Below, in pieces: positions 1 to 11,672 of a stretch of DNA of 64,000 nt. The translations under genes and the position numbers were made by a program. Location of the stretch: NCBI GenBank assembly GCA_036785325.1, contig JAXIVH010000001.1, forward strand, positions 10,431,777 to 10,495,776, given 5' to 3'. The number at the start of each line of letters is the position of its first letter. Position 1 is the stretch's first letter. The DNA comes from Urophycis tenuis. Lineage: Eukaryota > Chordata > Actinopteri > Gadiformes > Phycidae. The notes beneath the pieces are model-generated. The model was not told the origin of the DNA. It saw nothing but the letters and a program-made list of their open reading frames with translations, and ran no database searches.

Positions 1-828
1 GGGGCCCAGTAATGTCTCATTGGTCAGCCGTGTTCCGGTAACCAGGGACTCGCTTGGTCTGGCCGCGGCAACCGTCTTGGGAATGCATACGTTTGAATAA
101 TGCTAAGATGTATTGCTAGTGTTGCTAAGATGATTTTTTTCTGACAAAACATGTAATCAAGTGTATGAACACTCACTTATATTTGCAAAGTCATGATTTG
201 AAATTGGTTCACTCAAATGCACATACACACGTGGTGTTTGTATGTGTATTTTTGGAAGTTATTTACCGAATAAAGAATGTACTGTATGTGGCCAGAAAAG
301 ACTATCTTGACTATCAGTCATATTAACTTAGTAAGACTAATGTCTTATTAACTTTAATGATATTGGTATTCAGACACCTGTTTTAAAGTGTCATTCTTGT
401 AGAGGTGACGCACAGACACACACACAAACACACAGCACCCTATTGAAAACCCTATTGTTTCACACAGTTGATATCAATCCATCACACAGTTGATATCTAT
501 CTATCTGTCCGTCCGTCTGTCTGTCTGCCTTACAGTTTGAAGTAACATCTCACTGTTCAGCGGTCAACAGTGTGTGATACAGTAGCTTCCTGGTATCACA
601 GCGTGGGTTCTGCCCAGGTTCGTCTCAGGGCCCCTTTTCATGTGATCACCGATGCATTTGTAGTTCTTGTGGCTAACAGAACCCCAGCATCCTAGGATAA
701 ACCAGAAGCATTTTTAGTTTGTGAAAAGAAGATGATGACAAACCTAAATCAATGCATGCCAAAGACACAATAAACCTAAAAGCAATACCCGATCATTAAA
801 ATACATAAAAAGGTGCTGACTTACATCA

Positions 829-1068
829 TAACTGAATTTTAAGGGCTTTCCTCTGCGCAGAGCTGTCAATTAAATCCTTAATGTCCAGGTGACGCGCACA
901 GGGGTTCTCAATCGACATTATGGCAAGTCCAGAGAGACGAGACTGTCCCATGGAGCTCCTCAGGTAGCTTTTTAGAAGTTCAACTTTGGAAAATGAGCCC
1001 TGTGCAGATACCACTGTCACTGGTATTGTCAGGAAGGATATGGATGGATATGCTTCCAGGGACACCAT
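829..1068 (-). pseudogene. hAT transposase C-terminal (dimerisation) fragment
   Basis: The 80-residue minus-strand frame contains LTIPVTVVSAQGSFSK followed by LLKSYLRSSMGQSRLSGLA and an SIEN motif. This is the typical layout of the hAT C-terminal dimerisation domain of ZMYM/TTF-like fish transposases. Only this end survives, and no upstream catalytic region is readable in the window. The frame begins near the GC-rich stretch at 1180-1270, which may belong to the same element. It is a remnant and not a host gene. Confidence 0.75.
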
Positions 1069-1304
1069 GGACTAGAAGTGTGTGAGATCCTGAGGAGTTC
1101 ATATACGGCCCGATTGGCAGATAATTTAGAATCGTACCCCAAATGGATGCGAAGGAGCGGCTCGATTTTTGACCACGCCCTGGATGAAGGGCCCCGGCGG
1201 GAAGATGAAATCATTGTTGTGGGTGGAGCCCTTCAAAGATTGACAGGCCCCCTGATTGGCTGGGGCCCGTAAGCGACTGGAGTAGCTGCTTTACATTTAC
1301 GCCA

Positions 1305-1307
<3 letters not shown>

Positions 1308-1361
<54 letters not shown>
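1308..1361. repeat. (TA)n microsatellite
   Basis: An uninterrupted alternating TA run that grades into AT-rich, imperfect sequence on its right side. Confidence 0.95.
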
Positions 1362-1364
<3 letters not shown>

Positions 1365-1632
1365 TTATATTTATATACGTATATATATACATATATCTCT
1401 CTCTAAACGGCTCTCTGATGGCTGTCAGGGCAGGTTAGGCCAGCTTAAGGATGCCGATATTCAGACATTTATCTGGTTTGACATGTTTAAACAGTGTTTA
1501 AACAGATTTTCAGAACAACGTTGTTGTCTTTACGAAGGCATTGTTCTGTGAGTAAAGTGTGAAGTCAAAGTAAAACAATACTGATTCAGTGCAAAGTAAA
1601 CCAAGTATTCTTGTTTTGGCAGGATTTACAAT

Positions 1633-1884
1633 CTGAAGATGAGTGGTTCTGTTTGTAGAAGAAAGGGGGGGAGGTGTATTGTCAACAAGCCGACATATTA
1701 TAATTGAGGCGAGTTAAACCTAAAATAACTCATGTCTGGTAATTTTTACTGTTTGCTGTGCAATTGTCTTTGCAAACAACCAACACAAACCCATGTAAAG
1801 TAACCCTGAGAGTGTATTGTGTTTGTTCAGGGCTTCTGTTGATGAAGTTTGAAGGCTAAATGATGTGGAGGATTAGCATATTCA
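1633..1884. repeat. Direct repeat, copy 1 of 2 (about 250 bp)
   Basis: This segment, from 'agatgagtggttctg' to 'gatgtggaggattagcatat', recurs at about 2773-3024 in the same orientation with only scattered substitutions. The two copies are about 1.1 kb apart. I see no coding content, tail or inverted termini, so it may be a local segmental duplication or a pair of copies of an unrecognised repeat. Confidence 0.8.
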
Positions 1885-2443
1885 TTCATGGATAAAGGAT
1901 TTGATCAGGGGTGTCAAACTGCCGCCCTGTGGCCTAAATCCAGCCGAGAGATGGTTCGAAAATCAAACATAAAGAAAGAAGAAATGGTAAATCCCCAGAT
2001 AACTTGGGTGGGGCTAGATGCCCCACTATGCAATAGGCCCCAAATAGTCCAGAAGAAGGTACAAGGACTGCTAACCGCAATCTCTTACTTGCAAGATGTC
2101 CCCGTCAAACAGAAGAAAAATTGATGTAGAACAAAACATTTTTCAAGATGGAAGCTCACCGTTGCCGAGTGTGAAAGTAGCAGTTAAAACCTCAATTGAT
2201 ATTCGCTGACGCTGCACTACCTCTGGGAAGGTAAATACAAATTCATAGGTCATCTTTGTGAAGAATTGTCCATTTTCAAGAGCATCAGAAGTGTTTTGTT
2301 TGCGAAGTGTCGTTGTTTTCAGTCTGTTTGCCAACCTGAATAACAATATAGGTTGTTCACAAAAAGGATGGCACTTGTTCCATTCTCAGTGGAAAATGCA
2401 ATCTGTTAAGATATGCTGAGGAATGTATATATGAATTACAAGT

Positions 2444-2539
2444 TTTGTGTGTGTGTGTGTGTGTGTGTGTTTGTCAGTTCATCAAGCATCTGGAGTCGAG
2501 CCTAAAAGCATATTCCTTCCTGCTGTGCAGTGTGTGTGT

Positions 2540-2574
<35 letters not shown>
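2444..2574. repeat. Two (GT)n microsatellites
   Basis: GT runs at about 2444-2470 and 2530-2574, separated by unique sequence. Confidence 0.9.
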
Positions 2575-2576
<2 letters not shown>

Positions 2577-2772
2577 CGTACACACGTGTCTGTCAAATGT
2601 TAGCCATTAAGTGGTGATATGTATACAATTCTAAGCAAACACAGAATGACAAGGTGTGACGGCCGTAAGGCCTTGCCTGTGATTGTCTCAGGCCACATTT
2701 ACACACACTCTGTTTTCAATAGTAACATCGTGTACACAACATTGTTTTCAAAAAAGTTTAAATTTAAATTTC

Positions 2773-3024
2773 TGAAAATGAGTGGTTCTGTTTGTAGAAG
2801 AAAGGGGGTGGAGGTGTATTGTCAACAAGCCGACATATTATAACTGAGGCGAGTTAAACCTAAAATAAATCATGTCCTGTAATTTGTACTGTTTGCTTTC
2901 CAATAGTTTTTTCAAACAACCAACACAAACCCATATTAAGGAACCCTGAGAGTGTTTTGTGTTTGCTCAGGGCTTCTGTTGACTAAGTTTGAAGGCTAAA
3001 TGATGTGGAGGATTAGCATATTTA
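2773..3024. repeat. Direct repeat, copy 2 of 2 (about 250 bp)
   Basis: Second copy of the segment at 1633-1884, in the same orientation. Internal differences include small substitutions in 'aactcatgtctgg' versus 'aatcatgtcctg'. The sequence from 3025 to about 4250 holds no gene or element that I recognise. Confidence 0.8.
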
Positions 3025-4249
3025 TAGTTTGATGTATCAGGCTATATGGACCTCTATCATTATTCATTAAACTGCTAGGCCCGGTTGCTCTGTGGAATGG
3101 GACAGTAGTGTATTGACTAAGGAGCCGGGTAGAGAGCCGGTGAGTTATTTCCTGGTGAATAGTGCGATGTTTACGCTGACATCGTCATAATTCACTTGGG
3201 GAAGCCGACCGAATAAAGAGCAATTTAAAAGTAATCTACCCATTTAGTGGCCATTAAGATGAATGGAGTCATCATCTCTCTGAAAACAGACGACCTGGAG
3301 GAAATGGGATGGCCTAAATGGAACGGCTTTCCCAGGGGCTCTCGGCAGGCTCTGGAGGATCAGAGGGGCCGCAGCGCAGCCATTTCATATCTCATTGTGT
3401 TCATTGAAAGCTGCTGTAGGTACGGTTTGAGGGTTGTAAAGATTGAGCGAAGAGTGGCACCATGCAATATTCAACAAGATTCTGTAAATAGACAATACAC
3501 ATTTCTCCACCAATGAGAAGTGCTCACACACCTCTGGTGGACGTATGCTAACAAGATGGTAGGATCAGGGAGAGATGTCCTGATTGGCCCTGATTGGTCA
3601 GAAATGGGCCGGGAGCGGTCTAAAATGTAGATAGTCTCATACAGAGGCATCGCGCAGTCATACCTATGTAGAAATTCTCGCTGAGTTGTTCTCACTAAGA
3701 GCTAGCTGATTTCTGTGCCAATTTCAACTACACTCAGTACGTTTACTTGCAGCAAGAAATTCGAATTTCTGATCGGATCAGATAATGACATGCGTAAGAC
3801 CGGATCACTTGTCCGAGTATACATGCCGTTCAGAGAATCGGATTAACAGCCGGAGCATGGGCTGATTCTGGACGCTATGTGGCGCTGCGCATGTGCAGAA
3901 TGGGACTGCGCGTGCGCAGAATGCAAAATCCGATTCAGGTCCGATTGCTGAGTAAACATGCCGTTAAAAGTCTGACTATGATCGAATTATCCAGGTGTAG
4001 TTATCCGATTTTAGATGTCCGAAATAGGTCCGAAGTAGGTCGGATTAAGGTGTTTACATGCACTTAAAAAGTCCGAACGATGTCTTATACGATTAGAAAT
4101 TTGAATTTCTTGCTGCATGTAAACGTACTGACTGAGACTATACCTCTCAAATCTATAGTCTAAGAAATATCCTCTCGTGAAGGCTCAAGGATGATCACAT
4201 CAGCTCAGGGTCTTAACACAAGCACTGGACAACTCTGGAACAGACTGAC

Positions 4250-4570
4250 GCGGTAGTAAAGCCAGGTTGAGCTCAGTGCAACTTCAGAGGAGGGGCCGTG
4301 CACCTGACCTCACGGGCGCCAGGTAACTCGCCTCCAAGTATTTCAACGTCTACGTGACGCAACGCACCAACCAATGGGTGTGCTGTTCAGTCCAACATGG
4401 CGGCACACTTTGCAGTCGCAGCCGAAACCGTGTGTTTCGCGCTCCAACCCAGAACCCAACTGGCCGCGCCGGGCCTCCTCCGGGCCGAGGTGAACCGTGT
4501 GCGGGCTGATGAAAGCTGCGGAGGCGGTTTCCTCGGCTGACGACATCCTCGTGTTGTGTTGGTCTCACTT
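4250..4570 (+). promoter_or_regulatory. CpG-rich promoter / first-exon region of the left gene
   Basis: This is the only markedly CpG-dense stretch in the first 9 kb. It includes tgacgcaacg, ggccgcgccgggcc and gcggaggcgg. It surrounds an ATG in a favourable context (aacATGGCG) at 4397. No TATA box is evident, as is usual for vertebrate CpG-island promoters. The promoter role is inferred from composition and from the exon it encloses. Confidence 0.55.
4397..4489 (+). CDS. Left gene, candidate exon 1 (start codon)
   Basis: The ATG at 4397 opens 31 codons starting MAAHFAVAAETVCFALQ and ending LLRAE, followed by a GTGAAC donor at 4490. The exon ends in phase 0, which is exactly what the next candidate exon (5195) needs, and it lies inside the CpG-rich region. 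I do not recognise the protein family. The Ala-rich start has no clear signal peptide. Start choice rests on the CpG context and on this being the first ATG in frame. The alternative is that it is a fortuitous open frame. Confidence 0.5.
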
Positions 4571-4980
4571 CAGCACAGTGAGCTCCGCTCAGTCCAGATC
4601 AATATGGTCCTCCGGCCAGCAGAGTGATACTCTGCTAGGCTACGAATGCTAATGGGTGCTATGTGAGCGAATACGAGATCTATGATCTGGTATTGATCGA
4701 CATTAACTATTTTGCAGCGTTGAAGTTTCTTATTCAAGGTCTCTCACCTGACTCACTCTCGTCCTTGGTGGGAATTATAGCTCTCTTTGTTTGTATGTAT
4801 GTGTGTGTTTTATAGAGTTGCAGTGGGTGCCTGTGCTTGACTCATTGTCACTGTTGGTGGTTTGAATATCGAACAGTGTCTAGCTGACCGCCACACAAGC
4901 TGATATATTATGGGACTACTGTATACATCCATGTACAACTTGAGGAAATGTATGTCATTTTTCTATAATATGTGTCTGTT

Positions 4981-5019
4981 TGTGTGTGTGTGTGTGTGTG
5001 TGTATGGGTGTCTGTGTGC

Positions 5020-5102
<83 letters not shown>

Positions 5103-5125
5103 TGTGTGTGTGTATGTGTGTGTGC

Positions 5126-5180
<55 letters not shown>

Positions 5181-5190
5181 TGTGTGTGTT
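4981..5190. repeat. (GT)n microsatellite in intron 1, abutting a splice acceptor
   Basis: A run of about 200 bp of nearly pure GT with a few TATG, GC and GCGGG interruptions. It ends 4 bp before the exon at 5195, so the GT tract takes the place of a normal polypyrimidine tract. Long Cys/Val and His/Thr frames across it are artefacts. Confidence 0.95.
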
Positions 5191-5194
5191 GCAG

Positions 5195-5335
5195 GAGAAC
5201 CAGTGGTTGGACAGTGTGTCTCTCCTGATTAAAGACTCCTTGGAGGGTGACCTGATAGACAACCTGTCTGGCTCCGTCTTCCTCCACTACTGCCCCCGGC
5301 CCACCTGCAGAGACTGCAGGGCCCACTCCCAGGAG
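5195..5335 (+). CDS. Left gene, candidate exon 2
   Basis: A 141-bp exon bounded by 'gttgcag' and 'gtaaac', phase 0 at both ends. It encodes ENQWLDSVSLLIKDSLEG followed by DLIDNLSGSVFLHYC and a Cys-containing PRPTCRDCRAHSQE. The amphipathic composition with no internal stop is convincingly protein-like, but I cannot assign a family. It joins in frame to exon 1 upstream and to the exon at 6572 downstream. Confidence 0.7.
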
Positions 5336-5820
5336 GTAAACAACACCATAATGGAAAATGTGGACTGGACCACAACCAGATACTTTATGAAGCCCCTTCA
5401 CTCGGTTTTTTAACCCCTTAAAAGAATTTGATATTGAATAACAAACTGGTTGATATGTTTTTTTTGTTTTCTTTCAATAAACTACAGACATTCCCCTCAG
5501 CAGCATCTCTACAATTAAGCCAAGCCTACTGCAAGGCAGTATAATAATGTGGATTTGATTGACAGAAGTCTCATGTATTTTCCTTTTGAGTCACACAACT
5601 CATAATCAGACTGGAGAGAAGTTGTTATGATTCTGCTCACAGAAGGCTACTCGGTAACCAGGACGATTGTGATGCTTAAGTGGTTAACATGTGATTCATT
5701 TCCCTGATTATGAATAACATTGTGTTGGAGTTTACGTGGTCTCTGTGTGTGTCGCTGGGCTTCCATACCCAATCAGCGACGACTCTATGAAGTCTGTAAC
5801 CTTGCCAATGACACATGGCA

Positions 5821-5896
5821 GCCCCCACACACCCACACACACACACACACACTGACACATATGTACATACCCCACACAAATACACACACACACACC

Positions 5897-5955
<59 letters not shown>

Positions 5956-6021
5956 TTACATAGCCCCACACACATATACACGCTCACTTCAACACATGCA
6001 CACTTACACAAAGACACACAC

Positions 6022-6056
<35 letters not shown>
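5821..6056. repeat. (CA)n microsatellite cluster in intron 2
   Basis: Several long CA runs (about 5829-5952 and 6020-6056) with TACATA and CCCCACA interruptions. The sequence from 6060 to 6560 is unremarkable intron that ends in a T-rich stretch. Confidence 0.95.
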
Positions 6057-6061
<5 letters not shown>

Positions 6062-6571
6062 CAAGCCCGACACACACACCAGTCTGATTGCTCACGGACA
6101 GAAATGGTGTGTCATGAGACGGCAGGGCGTGATTAAGGAGAGCCATGATATCAGCCAGACACGCGTGTTGATTACATGTGCAGCAGAACATTTACCTGAC
6201 GTGTTGAGTGGTGTGTTACTGTGTGGTGGTGGGGGTGTGTGACAGTGTGACTTTGTGGGGGTGGGTGGCAAATCCTACGGTCATGTCATGTTGTGTAGCG
6301 TGTGAAAGAGTTAGCGTGAGGAGTGTGTGTGTGGTTTCATATGAACCACACTATTTATTATTTTTTTTATGTATATTCATTATATTTAATTTCATGATTC
6401 ATTTATATTTTACAGAATGTTTTTTTTAATTTAATTATTGCACTGCTTTGGCAATGAACGTTTGTATTCCTCCATGCTAGTAAAGCCTTGGTAGCATTTA
6501 AGAATAATTGCAACTTTTGGGTTACGCCAGAGTTTTGAGGATGACATCATCGCCCTGTGTTTGTCCGACAG

Positions 6572-6704
6572 ATCCGATTGGCCGAGGTGGAGCAGGCGTC
6601 TCTGACGTCAGAGCAGATGTCGGACAAGTCTTCCCTGGCGCTGCCTGACGACCTCAGCTTAGACGAACACAGCATGTACCAGCTGCTGCTCCCAGAATAC
6701 ACCG
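6572..6704 (+). CDS. Left gene, candidate exon 3
   Basis: A 133-bp exon after 'gtccgacag', ending ACC-G before GTACAC (phase 1). It encodes IRLAEVEQASLTSEQMSD, then KSSLALPDDLSLDEHSMYQ and LLLPEYT. It is acidic and Ser/Leu-rich, with no family recognised. Its last ~30 bp (CAGCTGCTGCTCCCAGA..) plus the donor are the seed of the expanded repeat that follows. The next exon (11464) accepts phase 1. Confidence 0.7.
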
Positions 6705-6752
6705 GTACACACACACACACACACACACCAGCTGTTGCTCCCAGATACACCG

Positions 6753-6785
<33 letters not shown>

Positions 6786-6855
6786 AGCTGGTGCTCCCAG
6801 ATACACCGGTACACACACACACAGACACACCAGCTGCTGCTTCCCAGATACACCG

Positions 6856-6894
<39 letters not shown>

Positions 6895-6963
6895 AGCTGG
6901 TGCTCCCAGATACACCGGTACACACACACACAGACACACCAGCTGCTGCTCCCAGATACACCG

Positions 6964-7002
<39 letters not shown>

Positions 7003-7025
7003 AGCTGGTGCTCCCAGATACACCG

Positions 7026-7057
<32 letters not shown>

Positions 7058-7133
7058 CAGCTGCTGCTCTCAGATACACTGGTACACACACACACACACA
7101 CACACACCAGCCATTGATCACAGTTACACTGGT

Positions 7134-7164
<31 letters not shown>

Positions 7165-7236
7165 CAGCCATTGATCACAGTTACACAGGTCCACACACAC
7201 ACACACACACCAGCTAGTGGTCCCAGATACACCCGT

Positions 7237-7267
<31 letters not shown>

Positions 7268-7284
7268 TACATACACACCTTTCA
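6683..7284. repeat. Compound (CA)n minisatellite built on an exon end and splice donor
   Basis: Units consist of a CA run, then CAGCTGCTGCTCCCAGATAC, then ACCGGTAC and another CA run. They begin near 6679, 6728, 6783, 6829, 6892, 6938, 7002 and 7056, and a variant lies near 7210. Two further units have a different core (CCATTGATCACAGTTACACT, near 7109 and 7167). The first unit core is the true end of exon 3. The others are near-copies inside the intron that keep the ACCG|GTAC donor. Unit length varies from about 45 to 64 bp through the CA length. Confidence 0.85.
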
Positions 7285-7476
7285 ACCAACTTGGTGTGAT
7301 TCTTCTCACCAAAGTCTACAGAAACGACACGCTGATTTGGTCGCTCACTCTGTCAACCCAAAAATAAAAGGTGGGCTCATTGAAAAGGATCCCCTGGTGT
7401 GATTATTTCAACCTCTAGTCCATGTCCATGGGGAGTCCCACCTTCGTCCTGGTACCCCCCCCATCCCATCCCACTC

Positions 7477-7507
<31 letters not shown>

Positions 7508-8810
7508 CTGTGTGCTAATCCTGGAGCATGTCATTAATCACTGTTTACACTCTCTACCAGCTGATTTAAACACCTGTCCCCCACTGGGCCCATAAGGCCC
7601 CCTGTGATATCACGCCCTGTGAGTGTGTTGGCGTGCGTGTGTGTGTGAGTGTGAGTGCATGGGAGCATTAGCATTCACTGGTAAGGGTCGCTGAATGTGC
7701 ATATGTGCACAATGGGATTAACTCAACTGCATATATCTGTGTATTTTGTGTGTGTATGTGTGTGTGTATTGGTGTTTCTTTGTCTCTGTGTGTACATGGG
7801 GTCTGTGCATTATTCATGAACGGATGTATTTGTGTATGTATTAGTTTTTGTTTGCATGCTTATCCTTATCAGCGTATTACGCGCTTGCTCTGTCAATTTG
7901 CTTACATGTGCTCTCGCCTAATTCCCACGCACCTGTGTGTTATGGCGTGTGTGTGAGTGTTTGAGAGGGACAGAGAGAGAGGAGAGAGAGAGAGAGAGGC
8001 GGTTTGTTAAGGCGTATGGAGTGCTTGTGCATGTGAGAGAGAGAGTTTATTCATCCTCTGAATGGTGTGAAATGAAGTAAAGTTATTGACTTATCGTGAT
8101 AGCCAGTTTCAAACGTCTAAATGGATCACAGTGAGAAGCCATGCCCTTGATGTGAGCAAAAAATTTGAGGTCAGCTAGGAAAGAAAACTAGTTTTAGTCC
8201 AACAGCATACTTTATCTTTCAGTCTGCATCAGTGTATTGACCCTCAGGTTTTTTGAATTCCAGCAAATTGTGGTATTTATCGGTATTGTATTCCCCGTGA
8301 TTCTCATGACAACGCCTTTGGGTTTGTACATCAAAGGCTTTCGGCATTGGTATCCATTCACTATAATTCTGCCCTCGGTGACAGAGTGAATGCAGGTCAT
8401 AGGTGACAGAGTGAATTCAGATGCAAGTCATGCAGGTCCATAGCTGTCCACAGGGTGGGCCGTGGACATTGGGGATTACTCCACAGAACCTCTGAGCTGG
8501 GCGTCGAACCCCCTACAACACCACAGTACCCCCCGACCGCCAGACCACCCTCTGTGTCCGTAGTAGAAGCTCTGACGTTTAGCTGATGGATTCCTCATTA
8601 CTCCTCCTCTCTTCTTCAACTCTTCACAGGTTCTCTTGTGAATCAACCATAAAGCCAGAAGGATGAGGAAGACACTCGGTCCATCTTAATACGTGGCATG
8701 CAATGACATGTTAAGCCACACTTTTAATCAAATGTTTTTTTTTTTTCTCCCAAGTAGGATTGCAGTTCTTTTTTTGTTATTCCAGGTTGTAGGATGTGGT
8801 GTTTTCTCTC
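7285..8810. other. Intronic sequence without recognised features
   Basis: The region contains a short CA run at about 7479-7503, scattered GT-rich sequence at 7620-7960 and a GA run near 7975-8000. I see no exon with both splice signals and a protein-like frame. Confidence 0.5.
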
Positions 8811-8811
8811 T

Positions 8812-8897
<86 letters not shown>
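8812..8897. repeat. (CT)n microsatellite
   Basis: A CT run with one CC interruption. The Leu/Ser and Arg/Glu frames across it are artefacts of the repeat. Confidence 0.95.
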
Positions 8898-8899
<2 letters not shown>

Positions 8900-9386
8900 C
8901 CACTCACTGACTCCCTCCTTAACATATGCACTGCTCCTGTTTCCTGCTACATTCATCCAGATACCCTCTATCTGTCCATTCACATGTTCTTTGATGTCAT
9001 TCTCACGCACTACACAGAAGACACCGCCGTCCTGTCAAGGCTCCGCAGTCTGTCTGGTGGTCTTCACACCAGAGTGCGTGTGCGTGTCCCATTCCTAGTG
9101 CGGTAGCCCGTCAGTGGTGTCAGCCAATCAGGTTGTTCGTTTCCAGCCCGGCAGGACCAAAGCAGCCGGGGGGATGAAAGCCAGAAATGAGAAACCAGAT
9201 CTGCTGAATGTGTTTTAGGACAGCAAAACAATGGCGAGTGATGCCGCCGCCGCCGCCGCAGGCGCCGCTCTGAGAGGTCGCAGAGCATCGGATGCGCCTT
9301 TCAAAAACCTGCCGTCGCCGGGGCCGTGTTACACAGCGTTTCCCCCCCCCGTGTGTGTGCTTCTCTGTTGTGTCGGTGGCAGATTC

Positions 9387-9660
9387 ATTTCCCCCCCCCC
9401 CCCCCCCGTGATCAATAAAGGCGATCAATTGAAATTCACCTCCCTCTCCCTCTTGTCTCCCCCCCCCCCCCCCCCCCCCCCCCTCCCAGTCCCAGAGGCG
9501 TGCCAGCTCCTGTCCCAGCCCAGAGGAGTGGCGAGAGGCGTGGTCCCAGGGAGGGTCTCACCTCGCCAGCCCGCAGAGGGCCCGAGGGGACCCGCTCCAC
9601 CACCGACCCGGCCTCGCTGGGACACTCAGGTACAGCCCCCCCCCCCCCGCCCGCACGCCC
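9387..9660. other. Poly-C tracts and a doubtful exon
   Basis: Poly-C runs lie at about 9391-9407, 9461-9483 and 9638-9648. Between the last two, 9490-9630 is bounded by a pyrimidine tract plus CAG and by CAG|GTACAG. One frame reads EEWREAWSQGGSHLASPQ, but its entry phase (0) does not fit the phase-1 end of the exon at 6572. It may be an alternative exon or chance. The region 9230-9900 is GC-rich. Confidence 0.25.
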
Positions 9661-11400
9661 CCCCGCCTGGCTTCAAAGCAATGGGGGGCCAGGGCACTCA
9701 GAGAGAGACAGGAGAGTCAGAGGGATCCCCAATGAAGCGCTGCCTGGGGCCGAAACCTCGATGCATGAATGCATGCACCGATGAGCGGTGGAATCATGCC
9801 CTGGTCCCCCGGGGGCCCTCGCTCAGGATTCACCAGGCTGCTGGCCCGGCAAAAAAAAATGTGGGTCCTCTTGCTGATATGACTGATTTATCGCCATAGG
9901 AACGTGGCTAAAAAAAAATGGTACATGCAGTGATTCTGAGAGAGAGCCCTTGAGTTGTTGGGAATGAGCTAATGATACGTATGGTTGAGTGATTTGAGAC
10001 ATACTCTCCTGTTTAGTGTGGCATAGAGGCGTCTGCAGAAATTGAGAAATTGAGTTAAGACACAGCAAAGTTACATACGGTCAAATAGCAGCTTGGGGAA
10101 AAATAGTGTGCAGTGTTGTACATCGCCAATAGACGTCTTCTAACGATGTCTTTCAGGCTGTATAACTCCTTCAACGGAACAAACCACGTGGACCACAAAC
10201 ATAGGGGCTCATTATTTTGCTTCTGCGCTGTGACTGTGTGCTTTGGTGCATGAAGGGCCCCTATTTCAACCACCAGTTAATGGCACGGTCCACTGGGTGG
10301 GCGGATCTATCTGTTTGACCATCCCATAACACACCTAGTGTTAAAAAAAAGGGGAACCCTTTCTTTTTTAATTCTTTTTTAAAAAGCCGTGTGGAAGGAA
10401 TGGCTTGTCAATCTGTCAGACTGATCCCCGAACCATCGCAGGCTTCGCTTTTTTTCCCCTTCCCTTTAATCTCGGCGCTGATAAGAAAGGACCTGAACAG
10501 CAGAACGTGAATTCACTCCGGGCCCTAAGGCCTCACACCGAGCACGCTGTGGTGGAACGGCCCTCGGGAATGTATTTAACTTTTGATTCAGCCACGGCGG
10601 GAGCGGCCTTTTTGTCCGTGGCCAAATCCTGCCTTTGCGTTTGCATATATCCGTGCATTAATGAAGCCCCATGAAGCGCCTCACATCCGCTGCTCGTTAC
10701 CCCGTTATCGCGTCCTTGGGTGTGTGAGCGCCGTGGGGTTGATGATTACGCCCTGACTTTGCCTTGACCTTGATGGTATCACGCTTGAGTGCCCGGGGGG
10801 CGGGGGGGGGGCGGGGCGAACTGCCTGAGCGCGGCCGGGGCGCCGCCAGGGTGAGGAGATACAGGGCCGCCAGGGCGAGGAGAATACAGGGCCGCCATGC
10901 CGCGGAGGACGGCTCCAGGCTGATTGACTTCCTAAGCAATTACGTCCATGATGGATAGACGGCGTGCGGCGAGGGCGAGGGTGGTGGTGGTGGGGGGGTT
11001 GACAGATCCCCCGCTCGCCGCTGATGAACGACGCGTTCCTGCAGGCTCAGCGCTCTGTCCCCGAGCAGGCGGCCGCGGCCAGGACCAGATGGAGCGCTCG
11101 CCAACTTGAGACTTTAATTCCCCGGAGGAGGGCGGAAAGAACGGTGCCCGCGTCCTCATTCAAATAGGCTTGACGCTGGAGGGACGGCGGCTCCACCCAC
11201 AGGCGCGCTTAACCACGCAGGTGGTACAGCTTGCAGCTATGCCTCCCGTTGGATTCAGAGCCCACCGGGCCTATGCACCTGTCTCCCTCCTGTCTCCCAC
11301 TGGGCTGTCCCCCCGACTGAAGGAGAGTCCATGAAACCCGAGAGAGCGGGAGGGAAGACGCCCTCCTGTTGACTCACAACAGGTTCTGACTGACTGTATC

Positions 11401-11425
11401 CCCCCCCCCCCCCCCCCCCCCCCCC
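11401..11425. repeat. Poly-C tract upstream of an exon
   Basis: A run of about 25 C. It lies 38 bp upstream of the exon at 11464 and could serve as a pyrimidine tract. The Gly-rich frames on the opposite strand are artefacts. Confidence 0.9.
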
Positions 11426-11463
11426 GCACAACCTTTGGTCTGTACCCCCTTTGTGTGTTCCAG

Positions 11464-11672
11464 CACACACCGACGTGGGAGCAGGCGGTGCCAGAGACGG
11501 CAGGGAGGAACAGGAGGAGCAGGAGGAGGGCTCGGCCTTGCCCTCCTTCCCCCTCCCGGTGGACTTCTTCCACCCGGCCCCCCCAGGCAGCCCGCCGGCG
11601 GACCCCGACCCGCGCAGGAGAGACCCTCCCAGGCTGGCCTCCCCCGCCTCCTGGGCCTCCCTCCGCTCCCAG
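11464..11672 (+). CDS. Left gene, candidate exon 4
   Basis: A 209-bp exon bounded by 'gtgttccag' and GTAGGAGG. Read in the phase set by the exon at 6572, it gives AHTDVGAGGARDGREEQEEQ, then EEGSALPSFPLPVDFFHPAP and a Pro/Arg-rich end LASPASWASLRSQ. The Glu-rich and Pro-rich character suggests a disordered region. It ends in phase 0. The phase match supports it. The GC richness makes all three frames open, so the frame is not certain. Confidence 0.55.

Noticed and set aside
4910..5413. Long Cys/Val- and His/Thr-rich open frames across the (GT)n tract
   Set aside because: They are translations of a dinucleotide repeat and are open in several frames on both strands. Only 5195-5335 has exon character.
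5676..7262. Many overlapping Thr/His or Cys/Val frames of 80-200 residues
   Set aside because: All derive from (CA)n and the compound repeat. Their apparent repeats reflect DNA period, not protein conservation.
8693..9106. Leu/Ser-rich frame resembling a membrane protein
   Set aside because: It is produced by the (CT)n repeat, and the opposite strand gives an equally long Arg/Glu frame.
9490..9630. Exon of the left gene
   Set aside because: It has an acceptor and a donor, but the most protein-like frame does not fit the phase left by the preceding exon. Kept only as a doubtful note.
9231..9899. 222-residue Ala/Pro-rich frame
   Set aside because: It crosses several poly-C tracts, has no splice context and no recognisable domain. 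GC-rich composition alone keeps it open.
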